Positions 36,091-45,459 of a stretch of DNA of 64,000 bases are shown here, piece after piece (position 1 is the stretch's first letter; each line of letters begins with the position of its first letter). Under the pieces are notes generated by a model that worked only from the letters and a program-made list of their open reading frames with translations, was not told the origin of the DNA and did no database searches. The stretch comes from an uncultured Pseudomonadota bacterium. Lineage in GTDB: Bacteria; Bdellovibrionota_C; UBA2361; CALMIO01. The position numbers and the translations under genes were made by a program. Location: NCBI GenBank assembly GCA_937864035.1, contig CALMIO010000011.1, positions 77,957 through 141,956 of the forward strand, given 5' to 3'.

Positions 36091-36470
36091 ATGAAGATGA
36101 AAATGAATAAACATAACGAAGGTGAGATTGTAAAGATTTTACGGGAGGCTGAGCAGTTATGGAAGGTGGAGGAGACTTGCGGCAAACATAATATATCGAG
36201 CGCGGGCGCTTTATAGGTGGCGGAGCAAGTACGGGGGTTTGGAAGTAAGCGACATTCATAGGCTAAAGAGTTTAGAGAGGGAAAACAGTAATTTGAAATC
36301 ATTAGTAGCAGGCTTAAGTTTAGAAAATAAGATATTAAAGGATATTAACTCAAAAAATGGTACGCCTGTCTGAAAGAAGGCAGGCGTGTGATTATATATG
36401 TGCGAATTATAAAATTAGCGAAGCTTTTTATGTTTTCTGTTACCTAAATGCCTGCGAAGTTAGAGTTTAA
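36091..36470 (+). pseudogene. IS3-family transposase OrfA with start of OrfB, decayed
   Basis: ATG 36091 or 36097 (preceded by GGGAGG) opens an OrfA helix-turn-helix: EGEIVKILREAEQLWKVEET then CGKHNISSA. The frame breaks at TAG near 36213. In the next frame YRWRSKYGGLEVSDIHRLKS continues with a leucine-rich coiled coil to TGA 36371. A third frame carries SERRQACDYICANYKISEAF, the usual OrfB beginning, then stops at TAA 36468. Two frameshifts and loss of nearly all OrfB, including the DDE catalytic core, leave it inactive. The OrfA type resembles the IS407-like group. Terminal inverted repeats could not be defined. Confidence 0.85.
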
Positions 36471-36483
36471 AAAAATTCAGTAT

Positions 36484-37830
36484 CTACTTGCGCCTAGCAA
36501 AGATCCGTAAAGAGACTATTTTAGTTTGAGTTGTCTGCTCGATTTTAATTCTATGCCCAGCAATTTCAATAACCTCGTTTTGCCCCGGCATTCTTCCAAA
36601 AAAATGCAAAACACAACCAGCAATCGTGGCATAATCACCGGCCGGTAAACGCAGGTCGTACAAAGCATTTAATTTTTCAATTGCCACTCCTCCAGATACC
36701 AACAGATCGCCTGATTTGGTTTTTAAAATTCCCTCCTCTCCTTGTGGCGGATCATCAAATTCATCCTCGATTTCGCCAACAATCTCTTCGAGCAGATCTT
36801 CTAAAGTCGCCACTCCATCGACTAAACCCCTTTCATTAAGAATGATCGCAAAATGCAACGCTTGACGCTTTAACTCTTCGAACAATTGATCAAGCTTCTT
36901 ACTGCTAGGAACGCGGTATGGAGGCCTTAAAAAAGAATCAATTTTAAATTCCTCTTGGCGCCGGTTACTATCATCACCGCCAACAAAAGCCGCTAAATAC
37001 GGTATTAGATCTTTTGCCAGCAAAATCCCAACAACGTTATCAAGCTCACCGTCAATTACCACCAATCTTGAAACGCCATGAGCGGAAAAAACAGCAACTA
37101 TCTGATCTAATGTTGCCGAACGATCAATATGAACAATTTCGCTACGAGGAGTCATAATTTCGCCAACACTTTTTTTTCTCCAATTGGCAATTTTAGCAAC
37201 AACTTTACCGCCAATCTCCCCTAGTTCAAATACTTGTACCGCCAATTTTTGCAATGGCGACGATTGTCTCTCGCTCATTTGTATAGTCTCTTGCAAGCCG
37301 TCGAAGCCATGGCGACTACGACTAACAAAGAAACGAGCCGCATCTCCAACTAAATTCGCAAATAAACGCAAAGGGCGGCAGAATACTAAAATCAGTGGCG
37401 ACCAATAAATCAAAGTTTTTTCTGGGGCATTAAAGGCAAGATAACGCCCATAAAAAATAAAAATCAAACCTAAAAGAATGATCAGCAAAAATAAAAAAAT
37501 CTTACTAAAGCATAAAAAAGTTAGCAGATAATCCTCTTTAAAGTGATACAGTTGGCTGATGAATTCAAAATGCAAGATTGCGTAACAAACAATTCCTCCT
37601 ATTAAAAGAGCTGACAGAAACTTACCTAATTCGCAAGCGTTTAAATACTCTTGCGAACTTTGAAGCATAGCTCTACTAATTTTATAACGAAAACTATCAT
37701 CGGCATGATTGATTTTCAGCAGATCGCTATCAGCCCGAAAAATTACCAACGAACCAATTCGGTACAAAATATACAAACCGAATCCCAAAGCAAGCAACAA
37801 ATAAAGCTTAAACATCAAATAGAGTGCCAT
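36484..37830 (-). CDS. CNNM/CorC-type protein with CBS pair (hemolysin-C family)
   Basis: A 448-residue protein with three to four N-terminal membrane helices (about 5-150, DUF21-like region). A CBS-domain pair follows (MTPRSEIVHIDRSATLDQIV near 227, then LRPPYRVPSSKKLDQLFEEL and LATLEDLLEEIVGEIEDEFD-type end). The CorC_HlyC C-terminal domain covers about 370-445 (PAGDYATIAGCVLHFFGRMP). Family members act in Mg/Co homeostasis or envelope stress; the role here is inferred. The gene is divergent from the EtfD-like gene at 38035, and its stop is 14 nt from the IS3 remnant. Confidence 0.88.
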   Translation of the reverse strand: MALYLMFKLYLLLALGFGLYILYRIGSLVIFRADSDLLKINHADDSFRYKISRAMLQSSQEYLNACELGKFLSALLIGGIVCYAILHFEFISQLYHFKEDYLLTFLCFSKIFLFLLIILLGLIFIFYGRYLAFNAPEKTLIYWSPLILVFCRPLRLFANLVGDAARFFVSRSRHGFDGLQETIQMSERQSSPLQKLAVQVFELGEIGGKVVAKIANWRKKSVGEIMTPRSEIVHIDRSATLDQIVAVFSAHGVSRLVVIDGELDNVVGILLAKDLIPYLAAFVGGDDSNRRQEEFKIDSFLRPPYRVPSSKKLDQLFEELKRQALHFAIILNERGLVDGVATLEDLLEEIVGEIEDEFDDPPQGEEGILKTKSGDLLVSGGVAIEKLNALYDLRLPAGDYATIAGCVLHFFGRMPGQNEVIEIAGHRIKIEQTTQTKIVSLRIFARRK

Positions 37831-38034
37831 CTTTTCTGCTCAAAAAAACCTTATAGTTTCTTAAAAGAAATTTAATCTTTCGGCGGAGTAATATCTTTCA
37901 GTAAAATAAAGTATCCCTTAAGAGCGCGGCTCTTTTCAAGCTAAACTATACTTATACTGATCATAACATAAAAGACTCCCAATTGACCTTAGTAGTTTTG
38001 CCGTTATGACTTTTTTTTACATTAAAACAACCTC

Positions 38035-40236
38035 ATGAATGAAGCTAGCAGAGAGATTATGTGGAACGCGGGCGGTCCTTGGGCAAGCCCGCTGATGTAT
38101 CTGTTAATGACAATAGCTTTGATAATTGGTTTTAACGGAGCGCTTGCCAGATGCGGCCTGATTGTTGGCGGCAGACCAACCGAAAAAAATTTTGCGGCAA
38201 ATTTTTTCAAAAAATTTCTAGCTCTTTTTACTGAAGCTGGACTACAAACAGGAGTTACCAAAGAGCGCAAGGGAGGATTTGCCCACCTCTTAATTTACTT
38301 AGGGTTTCTAGTACTGCTCTTTACAACCACCATGGTCTTTATAGATCACGATCTCGGCTTCAAGATCTACCGAGGCGATTTTTATCTAGCAGTAACTATC
38401 TTAAGCGATCTTTTTGGAGTAGCGCTTTTAATCGGAGTGGCGCTTATGGCGAAACGGCGCTATTTAGATCGCGAAACCAAACTCCACAATCTCGCGGCCG
38501 ATTCGATCGCTCTTTGGGTTTTGGCTCTGCTGGTTATTCAGGGATACTTGCTTGAAGGTTTGCGAATAAAAGTAACTGGAGACCCTTGGGCGTTATACTC
38601 GCCGGTTGGACTAGCAGTCGCTAAATTTTTTTGGAACCTATCTGATCAAAGCGCACGTTTTCTGCACTTTTTAACATGGTGGTTTCATACGGTTACTGTT
38701 TTTGCCGTAGCCGCCATCTTTCCTTATTCTAAGTTTTGGCACCTTTTTTCAAGTTCGGCAAATCTTTTTTTAAAACCTCTGCGAGGTAATCGCGCCGCCC
38801 TAAATTCTCCGGGCGATCTGGAAAAGATGCTAGAAAGCGATCCTGATACTTTCACTATCGGTCGCGGCTCAATCAAAGACTACACTTGGAAAGAGCTGTT
38901 TGATCTTGAAGCTTGCACCAGTTGCGGCCGTTGCCAAGAAGTTTGTCCGGCTCATCTAAGCGGCAAACCACTCTCTCCAAAATGGCTGATTCTTGATTCT
39001 CGAAATCATTTGCTAGCGCTTAAAGCTTCTGAAAAACTTGATTCTAAACTGCCACACTTTAAAAAACTTGATAACAGGCTAACAAAGTGGTTTCTTCAAA
39101 CTTCGGGATTAACCTCCGCTAACAATAGCGACCCACAGCTGGTTTATGAAAACAACGGAGCATTTCGCTCAAATAACCAAGCAGTTCAAACTAGCGTTTT
39201 AAAGATTGGTGCCAGCGCCGATCAGTTAGTGGCGGGCGAAGTAATTTCGGCTGACGTGTTTTGGTCATGCACAACTTGCATGGCCTGCGTCGAAGCTTGT
39301 CCAGTTGGGATCAATCATGTCGATCAAATAGTTGAAAATCGCCGCCATTTAAGTTTGATTAGAGGCGAACTTCCAAGCGAAGCGCAAAGTTCGCTAAGAT
39401 CGATCGAAACTCGCGGCAATCCCTTTGCCGCGCCAGAAGATCGAATTAAATGGCTCAAAGAGATTAGCATCAAAATTTTGCGTCCCGGCGACGAGGTTGA
39501 TTATCTTTACTGGGTTGGCTGCGTCTCCGCTTACGATCAACGGAAACAAAAGATCGCTCGGGCACTCGTAAAAATCATGGAAAAAGCCAATTTGTCTTTT
39601 GGAGTTCTAGGAGAACTTGAAGGGTGCAGTGGTGATCCGGCGCGCAGGCTTGGCGAAGAAAATCTATTCCAATCAATGGCGAAAAAAAATATCGAGCTTT
39701 TAAAGAGCGTTCGTTTTAAATATCTGGTTGCAAATTGTCCACACTGTTTTAACACCATCCGCAATGAATATCCGCAATTTGGGAATCTTAGCGACGGCGC
39801 CAAACCGGAGATTATTCACCATTCGCAATTAATCAACAAATTGATCAAAGAAAACAAAATCACTTTGAGCGAATCTCAAGAGAGTTTTACCATGCATGAC
39901 CCGTGTTATTTAGGGCGTTATAACAATGAATACGAAGCGCCGCGCGCCAGCCTGCGAGCCGCGCGCGGACTGAAAATAATCGAGATGCCCCGCGCCAAAG
40001 AGAAGGGCTTATGTTGCGGAGCTGGAGGCGGCCATTATTGGATGGATTTAAAAATCGGAGAGCGAGTAAACTCAATTAGAGCTTTAGAAGCTGTTGAAAC
40101 CGGCGCTAAAAATGTCGCTACAGCCTGCCCATTTTGCATGCAGATGCTCGAAGATGGCATTAAGCTCAATCAACTAGAAGACAAACTAACAGTTCGCGAT
40201 ATAGCCGAGTTCGTCGCCGAACAAATTGAAAGTTAA
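38035..40236 (+). CDS. EtfD-like membrane Fe-S oxidoreductase (ETF:quinone oxidoreductase candidate)
   Basis: A 733-residue fusion. Residues 15-240 hold five to six helices like a NarI-type cytochrome b. Two 4Fe-4S motifs follow: CTSCGRCQEVCP from 294 and CTTCMACVEACP from 412. Two CCG domains as in HdrB/GlpC end it: CPHCFNTIRN near 568, HDPCYLGRYN near 623, LCCGAGGGHYW near 661 and ACPFCMQML near 699. This architecture is that of EtfD/EMO (ETF:menaquinone oxidoreductase, FadF in Bacillus), which passes electrons from ETF to quinone. EtfAB at 1067-2836 and the ubi cluster supply both partners. The electron route is inferred; the architecture is direct. Confidence 0.85.
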   Translation: MNEASREIMWNAGGPWASPLMYLLMTIALIIGFNGALARCGLIVGGRPTEKNFAANFFKKFLALFTEAGLQTGVTKERKGGFAHLLIYLGFLVLLFTTTMVFIDHDLGFKIYRGDFYLAVTILSDLFGVALLIGVALMAKRRYLDRETKLHNLAADSIALWVLALLVIQGYLLEGLRIKVTGDPWALYSPVGLAVAKFFWNLSDQSARFLHFLTWWFHTVTVFAVAAIFPYSKFWHLFSSSANLFLKPLRGNRAALNSPGDLEKMLESDPDTFTIGRGSIKDYTWKELFDLEACTSCGRCQEVCPAHLSGKPLSPKWLILDSRNHLLALKASEKLDSKLPHFKKLDNRLTKWFLQTSGLTSANNSDPQLVYENNGAFRSNNQAVQTSVLKIGASADQLVAGEVISADVFWSCTTCMACVEACPVGINHVDQIVENRRHLSLIRGELPSEAQSSLRSIETRGNPFAAPEDRIKWLKEISIKILRPGDEVDYLYWVGCVSAYDQRKQKIARALVKIMEKANLSFGVLGELEGCSGDPARRLGEENLFQSMAKKNIELLKSVRFKYLVANCPHCFNTIRNEYPQFGNLSDGAKPEIIHHSQLINKLIKENKITLSESQESFTMHDPCYLGRYNNEYEAPRASLRAARGLKIIEMPRAKEKGLCCGAGGGHYWMDLKIGERVNSIRALEAVETGAKNVATACPFCMQMLEDGIKLNQLEDKLTVRDIAEFVAEQIES

Positions 40237-40285
40237 TCAGACGGTGTCTAAAAAAATAACAACTCTGTCGCTCGCTTGGAAAAAA

Positions 40286-40310
40286 TAATATGCAATGTTA
40301 TTGCATATTA
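40286..40310. repeat. Palindrome TAATATGCAAT-GTT-ATTGCATATTA (copy 2)
   Basis: A perfect 11-bp inverted repeat with a 3-nt loop, between convergent genes (EtfD-like gene ends 40236, minus-strand gene ends 40368). Flanked by A5 on the left and AAAA on the right, so it lacks a good T tract. It shares AATATGCAAT-NTT-ATTGCA with 20072-20095. A bidirectional terminator or a small intergenic palindromic repeat family. Confidence 0.6.
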
Positions 40311-40367
40311 AAAGCTGTGGTACTTTTTATAATTTGGCGTCAAGAGAATTTTAAAACTTTTCTCCAA

Positions 40368-42146
40368 TTACCAGCGAGGACAATACATCTCGCCATTTTT
40401 GCGTTCAAACTCTCGCGGTTCCCTTGGCCCTAATCCTTTAAGCCACCAAGTAGCTAGCCAATCTCCATAAACCTTCCAGCCAGTCAATTCTTTTGCTGAG
40501 TAAGTTACCCACCGAAAGAAATCTTTGCGTTTGCGTAAAAAAGTATTCATTTCGCAGCGCAAAGCGCCAGTAGCGTTCCGTATAAGCCTCTCACGAACCA
40601 AAGCTTCAGCCCTTGGATGCCAAACAGAATAACAAACCGAATTTAGGCCAGAACGCTTTAAATAATCATTCGCAGATTCAACATTTAAATAGCCTGAATT
40701 TTTGATAGTGTTTAAAAAAACTTTCTTTAAATTTTTAAGCTCGTCCACCATTCCTCGATTAACTCTTTCGGAGCCCCCCTGATAAAAAGCCCTTTCAATT
40801 AGATCTACCGGCAGATGAGCTTGCTGTGTTCCATTTAATTCAATATTACCACATATTCTCAAACCTTGTTGATCAATATCGATATTTACTGGATGAACCG
40901 AAATTCGATAATTTAAACTTGACCGATAATCTCCTCGTGGAGACACCTCTATCACACCCTGACTCTTTTCAAAGCCAAACTTAATTGGAACGCCAACATT
41001 AGTTTTTGAACTTACAAAGCCACTAAGATTATTGCCAAACTTAGTAGTAACTCTATAAGAGCGCAAATTAACCGCCTTACGAAGATTCCCCTTATTGTAC
41101 CACCCTATCCAAGGGGCATCTTTTATAGAAATAATATAACCAGAATCAATTCGCTCAATTGAATTATCATACAGCAGGCCGGCCTCCGCTCCCGGAAACA
41201 CAGGACTATCGTAAATCCCAGCTCTCTCAGACCAATCTAAATAAGGAAAAGCGGCATGAGGAGCCTCTTCATGATTGCGAGGTTCGGCTACTAAACCAAT
41301 ATCTGTATTTTCAGCAACAAGAAACTTCAAGGCTCGTTCGGGTCTTACGCCAATCCGCACTCTTTTAATATTTTTACCATCAACTACCCTATGTCTCCCC
41401 AGCAACCTAGCCACTGGCGACATAACATCAGCGTACGCGGACTGTCCCCGACCTTTTGTAATAGAAGCCTTAAATTTAAGCGTCGCACCCAAATCTTCCC
41501 TCTTAAACCGATAAATCCCCTTGCAAGAGCCATTTTTGATCTGGCAGAGAATCTCGAAGCCTGATCCCTTCTTAACTTCAACAACACCCTCGCAATTTTT
41601 ATGATTTTTAATCGTTCCAATAGCAATTAATTCCGTCAAATGTTCTTGAGCTTGAGCATGAACTAAATTAAAAGGATCGTAAAGGTCATGCAAATATTCA
41701 ATGTCATTACGACCCATAGCAACTATCGGTAGCTCACTAACCCCATCTTTTCTAAACATTCTCAAACCAACTGGACCACAATTTTCTCCTGCCGGATCTT
41801 CGGTAGGTTCAGGAGTTGGAGTTCTCGTTGGCGTTGGCTGAGGCGTAGGATCGCTCCCCGGCGTCGGCGTGCCTCCATTACCGGGCGTTTTTGAAGGAGA
41901 CGGGCTTGGCGACGGCGATGGATTTGGCGGCGGCGGATCAGTAGGCGCTGGAGGAGGTCCTCCACCTCCTCCCGGATTACAGGGAATTGAAGGAGATGAA
42001 TCATAAGCAGAAAATGGCGAAGCTGTAACACAAACAACAGGTGTTAGCCTTGGAGGAAAACTAGGGGTTGCGTAAGCGGCATCAATACTAAGGAGCCACA
42101 CAACCAAAGTAACAGTTTTCAATAAAAATCTCTGGATTTTAAACAT
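40368..42146 (-). CDS. Secreted protein with Pro-rich linker
   Basis: A 592-residue exported protein of unknown function. The signal peptide ends about residue 27 (AYATPSF). Residues 50-118 are a linker of Pro, Ser, Thr and Gly, typical of wall- or surface-spanning regions. Residues 120-592 look globular, with beta-rich stretches (about 150-440) and a C-terminal domain of about 120 residues, RGMVDELKNLKKVFLNTIKN then VCYSVWHPRAEALV and ending WLKGLGPREP. About ten Cys lie outside the signal. No family is recognised. It is convergent with the EtfD-like gene and has no co-oriented neighbour. Confidence 0.7.
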   Translation of the reverse strand: MFKIQRFLLKTVTLVVWLLSIDAAYATPSFPPRLTPVVCVTASPFSAYDSSPSIPCNPGGGGGPPPAPTDPPPPNPSPSPSPSPSKTPGNGGTPTPGSDPTPQPTPTRTPTPEPTEDPAGENCGPVGLRMFRKDGVSELPIVAMGRNDIEYLHDLYDPFNLVHAQAQEHLTELIAIGTIKNHKNCEGVVEVKKGSGFEILCQIKNGSCKGIYRFKREDLGATLKFKASITKGRGQSAYADVMSPVARLLGRHRVVDGKNIKRVRIGVRPERALKFLVAENTDIGLVAEPRNHEEAPHAAFPYLDWSERAGIYDSPVFPGAEAGLLYDNSIERIDSGYIISIKDAPWIGWYNKGNLRKAVNLRSYRVTTKFGNNLSGFVSSKTNVGVPIKFGFEKSQGVIEVSPRGDYRSSLNYRISVHPVNIDIDQQGLRICGNIELNGTQQAHLPVDLIERAFYQGGSERVNRGMVDELKNLKKVFLNTIKNSGYLNVESANDYLKRSGLNSVCYSVWHPRAEALVRERLIRNATGALRCEMNTFLRKRKDFFRWVTYSAKELTGWKVYGDWLATWWLKGLGPREPREFERKNGEMYCPRW

Positions 42147-42353
42147 TATCTAGGGAAAATTTAGATTAAACTTTTTATCAAAATATAACTCAGCTTACGC
42201 TCAACTTCTGCTTCTGTTAATTTGAAAATTTCTCAAAATTTAAGTCAAACAAAAGCCTCTCTATAATCTATGTTCCAGCGTTTTATAAAAAATGTTACAA
42301 CTAATCATAAATCAAGCATAACAGAGGAATGCTATCTGCCGATCAGCACATAG

Positions 42354-44165
42354 ATGATAAAAATCAACCAAAAAACTAGCCTAACGCTATTTGCTATTAT
42401 TTTGTCAGTCGCAGCTTATTTTAGGCTTGCGATTGGCCTTTATTGGGACGACAACCAGCTTCTACATCCGGACGAAAGGTTTTTAACGATGGTTGCAAAC
42501 GATATTAAAATGCCTGAAAGTTTTTCTCACTACTTAGATACTGCCAACTCCCCGCTAAACCCGCACAACCATAAAAATTATCCTTTTTTTGTTTACGGAA
42601 CTTTGCCAATTTTTGCGACCAAGTTTATCTCCGCCATCTGGGGAATGAACAGCTACGGCAAGATCAATATCGTTGGCAGAGTATTGGTTAGCTTAATAGA
42701 TCTGCTCTCAATTATTTTACTTTACGCCGTCGCCAAAAGAATGTTCGGCGAGATGGCGGCGCTACTTGCAGCAAGCTTGCACAGCTTATCCGTTCTTAAT
42801 ATCCAACTAAGCCATTTTTTTGGAGTTGAGCTTTGGACCGCTTTTTTTATATTGCTCGCGTTTCACTACGTAGAACATCTTTGGCCGCTCAGGCAATCAA
42901 ACTCCCCCGAACAAACGCTAACCCTTGGGGTTAAATCATACTCAATCAGACATGCCATTCTCGCTGGTCTATCTTACGGGCTAGCTTTGGCTTCAAAAAT
43001 TTCAGCTGTTTTTTTCGCCCCGATTTTTGCGGTTATTTTTTTAAGCCACCTATCAATAACTCTTGAAAAACAATCAAGCTTAAAAAAATATTTAACAAAA
43101 ACAATAAGCGCCCTACCCTACGCCATTTTAATTATACTCTCAAGTTGGATAAGCGTCAGACTATTTTTACCTTACGCTTTTGAAACTGGCTCGCTCTATA
43201 AGCCATCTCCAAAACTGATTGACAATTTCAAACAGCTGGCGGCGATGCAGCGCGATTTAATCTTCCCCCCTTCGGTGCAGTGGGAAAAACGCTCGATATT
43301 TTTTCTACTACAAAACTTCTCTTTATGGAGTATTGGCATCGGCGCCGCGGCGGCGATATTTTTAGGAATATTAACCGCCTTTTTTCCGATTCGAAAGATA
43401 GCTCGCAATCCTTTATTGCCGGCTATTTGCTGGTTCCTTCTTTGGTTTGGATACAACTGCGCGCAAACAGTTAAAATCCAAAGATACCTTTCAATAATAA
43501 TGCCATTTGCTTTCTTGATAGCAGGAAAATTTCTAGCTGATCTTCTCGACAAAACTCGATACAATCGAAAGCTAGCAACTCTCGCTATATGCCTAACACT
43601 CGGATCTTCTCTAGTTTGGGCGACAGCTTTTAGCTCGATTTACAAAAGAGAACATCCGCGAGTCGCCGCCTCAAATTGGATCTATCAAAACATCGAATGC
43701 GGCGCGAAACTTGCAAACGAGGCTTGGGACGATGCCCTGCCGCTTAGAATCAACGGCCGAGATGGCTTCGGAGGATGTTACCAAGGTTTGACATTTGAAC
43801 ATTTTGGTCCTGATAATTCTCACAAACTAGAAAAACAGTTAAATGTGTTAAATCAAACTGATTATATTATTCTCTCTAGCAACCGAGTTTACGGGACTAT
43901 TCCAAGAGTGCCCTCGAAATATCCCGCAACAACTAAATATTTCGAGCTATTATTTTCAGGCCAGTTAGGATTTGGAAAAATAGCCGCCTTCACCTCTTAT
44001 CCAACAATTTTAGGGTTTGAAATCAATGATACCAACTCCGAGGAGAGTTTTACCGTTTACGATCACCCTAAAGTCTTAATTTTCAGAAAAAACTCGAAGC
44101 AATTCGACAGCGCTAAGATAACAGAGATATTGACGGCGCAACTAGCTTCGCTCGAAAGAAAATAA
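42354..44165 (+). CDS. GT-C membrane glycosyltransferase (GT39/ArnT-like)
   Basis: A 603-residue polytopic protein with about eleven helices in residues 8-430 and a soluble periplasmic C-terminus. In the first loop YWDDNQLLHPDERFLTMVAN near 29-48 holds the acidic residues expected of the polyprenyl-phosphate-sugar-dependent GT-C catalytic site (DER). AKRMFGEMAALLAASLHSLS and GLSYGLALASKISAVFFAPI are typical GT39-like segments. It transfers a sugar in the envelope, but acceptor and sugar are unknown. It is divergent from the Pro-rich secreted protein gene and may share transcription direction with pfk and murJ downstream. Confidence 0.8.
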   Translation: MIKINQKTSLTLFAIILSVAAYFRLAIGLYWDDNQLLHPDERFLTMVANDIKMPESFSHYLDTANSPLNPHNHKNYPFFVYGTLPIFATKFISAIWGMNSYGKINIVGRVLVSLIDLLSIILLYAVAKRMFGEMAALLAASLHSLSVLNIQLSHFFGVELWTAFFILLAFHYVEHLWPLRQSNSPEQTLTLGVKSYSIRHAILAGLSYGLALASKISAVFFAPIFAVIFLSHLSITLEKQSSLKKYLTKTISALPYAILIILSSWISVRLFLPYAFETGSLYKPSPKLIDNFKQLAAMQRDLIFPPSVQWEKRSIFFLLQNFSLWSIGIGAAAAIFLGILTAFFPIRKIARNPLLPAICWFLLWFGYNCAQTVKIQRYLSIIMPFAFLIAGKFLADLLDKTRYNRKLATLAICLTLGSSLVWATAFSSIYKREHPRVAASNWIYQNIECGAKLANEAWDDALPLRINGRDGFGGCYQGLTFEHFGPDNSHKLEKQLNVLNQTDYIILSSNRVYGTIPRVPSKYPATTKYFELLFSGQLGFGKIAAFTSYPTILGFEINDTNSEESFTVYDHPKVLIFRKNSKQFDSAKITEILTAQLASLERK

Positions 44166-44233
44166 AAGATAAAGCTGGCGGCAAAATTCTATTTTTATGT
44201 ATTATATAAAAGACACCTTTAAGCTCGCACGTT

Positions 44234-44239
44234 TATATT
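44234..44239 (+). promoter_or_regulatory. -10-like TATATT, 7 nt before ATG of pfk
   Basis: TATATT, then AGAAGTT, then ATG 44247. AAGACA lies 18 bp upstream and matches four of the six -35 consensus bases. It would give a leaderless transcript. Confidence 0.45.
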
Positions 44240-44246
44240 AGAAGTT

Positions 44247-45383
44247 ATGTCAAAAAAAGGAAATTTCGCGATTGTGGTCAGCGGCGGTCCGGCGCCAGCA
44301 ATAAACTCAGCAATAGCTTCTGCGGCAATTGAAGCAATCAATAAGGGTTATCAAGTGTTTGGTTTACAACAAGGCTTTAGAAAAATATCCCTTGGCGAGG
44401 GTAACGCCTTGATAAAGTTAAAGCTTGAAAATGTTTCCAGCATTCACAATACTGGCGGATCAATCTTAAGCACAGCTAGATTTAACCCATTAAGCAAAGA
44501 AATATACATAGAGAATTTAATCAAAGCTTTCAAAGAGAATCAGATCGATAAACTGATTATTATTGGCGGCGAAGGCTCGGCTTGGCTTGCTCATCAACTG
44601 GCAGTAAATTTTGATTGGCTAAGTGTCGCCCATATTCCGAAAACAATCGACAACGATTTAATTCTGCCCAACGAATATCCGAGCTTTGGTTTTGAAACCG
44701 CCCGTTATGTCGGCACGAAAATTATCGAAACCCTAATGATTGACGCCAAAACTACCAATCGTTGGTTCATAGTAGCCAGTATGGGGCGCAAAGCCGGATT
44801 TTTGGCGCTTGGTTTAGGTGTCGCCTCAGGCGCCACTCTGACTATTATTCCAGAAGAATTTGGCGACAGACAGATAAGCGTTGACGAGATCGCTAAGATT
44901 ATCTTCGGAAGCATTCAAAAGAGAGCGGCGCAAGGAAAACTATACGGAGTCGCGATCGTTGCCGAAGGCATTTTAGATCTAATTGATCCAAATTCCAGCC
45001 CGGCTCTACAAAATATTTCACATGATGAGCTTGGACGGATCACGTATTGGCAGATCGAGCTTGGAGACGTTATTCTGCCACCACTTAAAAAACTATGTAA
45101 AGATAATAATCTTGAAATAAAAATTGTTCCAAAGAATATAGGTTATGAACTGCGTTGCCACCAACCAGTCTCTTTCGACATCGAGTACACCCGCTTTTTG
45201 GGATATGGCGCAGTTGATTTCCTCCTAAAAGGCATTTCGGCTTTTACCGTAGCCCGCGAGTTTGATAGGCTTAGTTATCAGCTCATCGCCGATCAAATCA
45301 GGGCGGATGGGACAATTCAATCTAGAAAGGTCAATTTAAACTCAGATCTTTACAAAGTTGCAAGAAATTTTATGATTCGATAG
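44247..45383 (+). CDS. 6-phosphofructokinase family protein with Glu at the catalytic Asp position
   Basis: PFK-A family, 378 residues, expected to phosphorylate fructose 6-phosphate with ATP or pyrophosphate. Conserved blocks: VSGGPAPAINSAIA, STARF (Arg78), PKTIDNDLILP (Asp135, Asp137; Lys132 is the residue usual in PPi-type enzymes), and VASMGRKAGFLALG. Odd points are in the nucleotide loop: IIIGGEGSAW has Glu109 where the family keeps the Mg-binding Asp (GGDGS), with Gly110 as in ATP-type enzymes, so Gly/Lys is a mixed ATP/PPi pattern. GGPAPAIN also lacks the final Gly. The enzyme may be active with altered specificity or may have lost activity. Confidence 0.88.
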   Translation: MSKKGNFAIVVSGGPAPAINSAIASAAIEAINKGYQVFGLQQGFRKISLGEGNALIKLKLENVSSIHNTGGSILSTARFNPLSKEIYIENLIKAFKENQIDKLIIIGGEGSAWLAHQLAVNFDWLSVAHIPKTIDNDLILPNEYPSFGFETARYVGTKIIETLMIDAKTTNRWFIVASMGRKAGFLALGLGVASGATLTIIPEEFGDRQISVDEIAKIIFGSIQKRAAQGKLYGVAIVAEGILDLIDPNSSPALQNISHDELGRITYWQIELGDVILPPLKKLCKDNNLEIKIVPKNIGYELRCHQPVSFDIEYTRFLGYGAVDFLLKGISAFTVAREFDRLSYQLIADQIRADGTIQSRKVNLNSDLYKVARNFMIR

Positions 45384-45459
45384 ATCACTTATCCAAACTA
45401 GCTTATGTAAATATTAAGTAAAAGACTAACATTAAACCTAAGTGAATAATTATTAATTT

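Noticed and set aside
36362-36387. ACGCCTG/CAGGCGT hairpin as a terminator
   Set aside because: It overlaps the OrfA-OrfB junction of the IS3 remnant and has no T tract; more likely part of the element.
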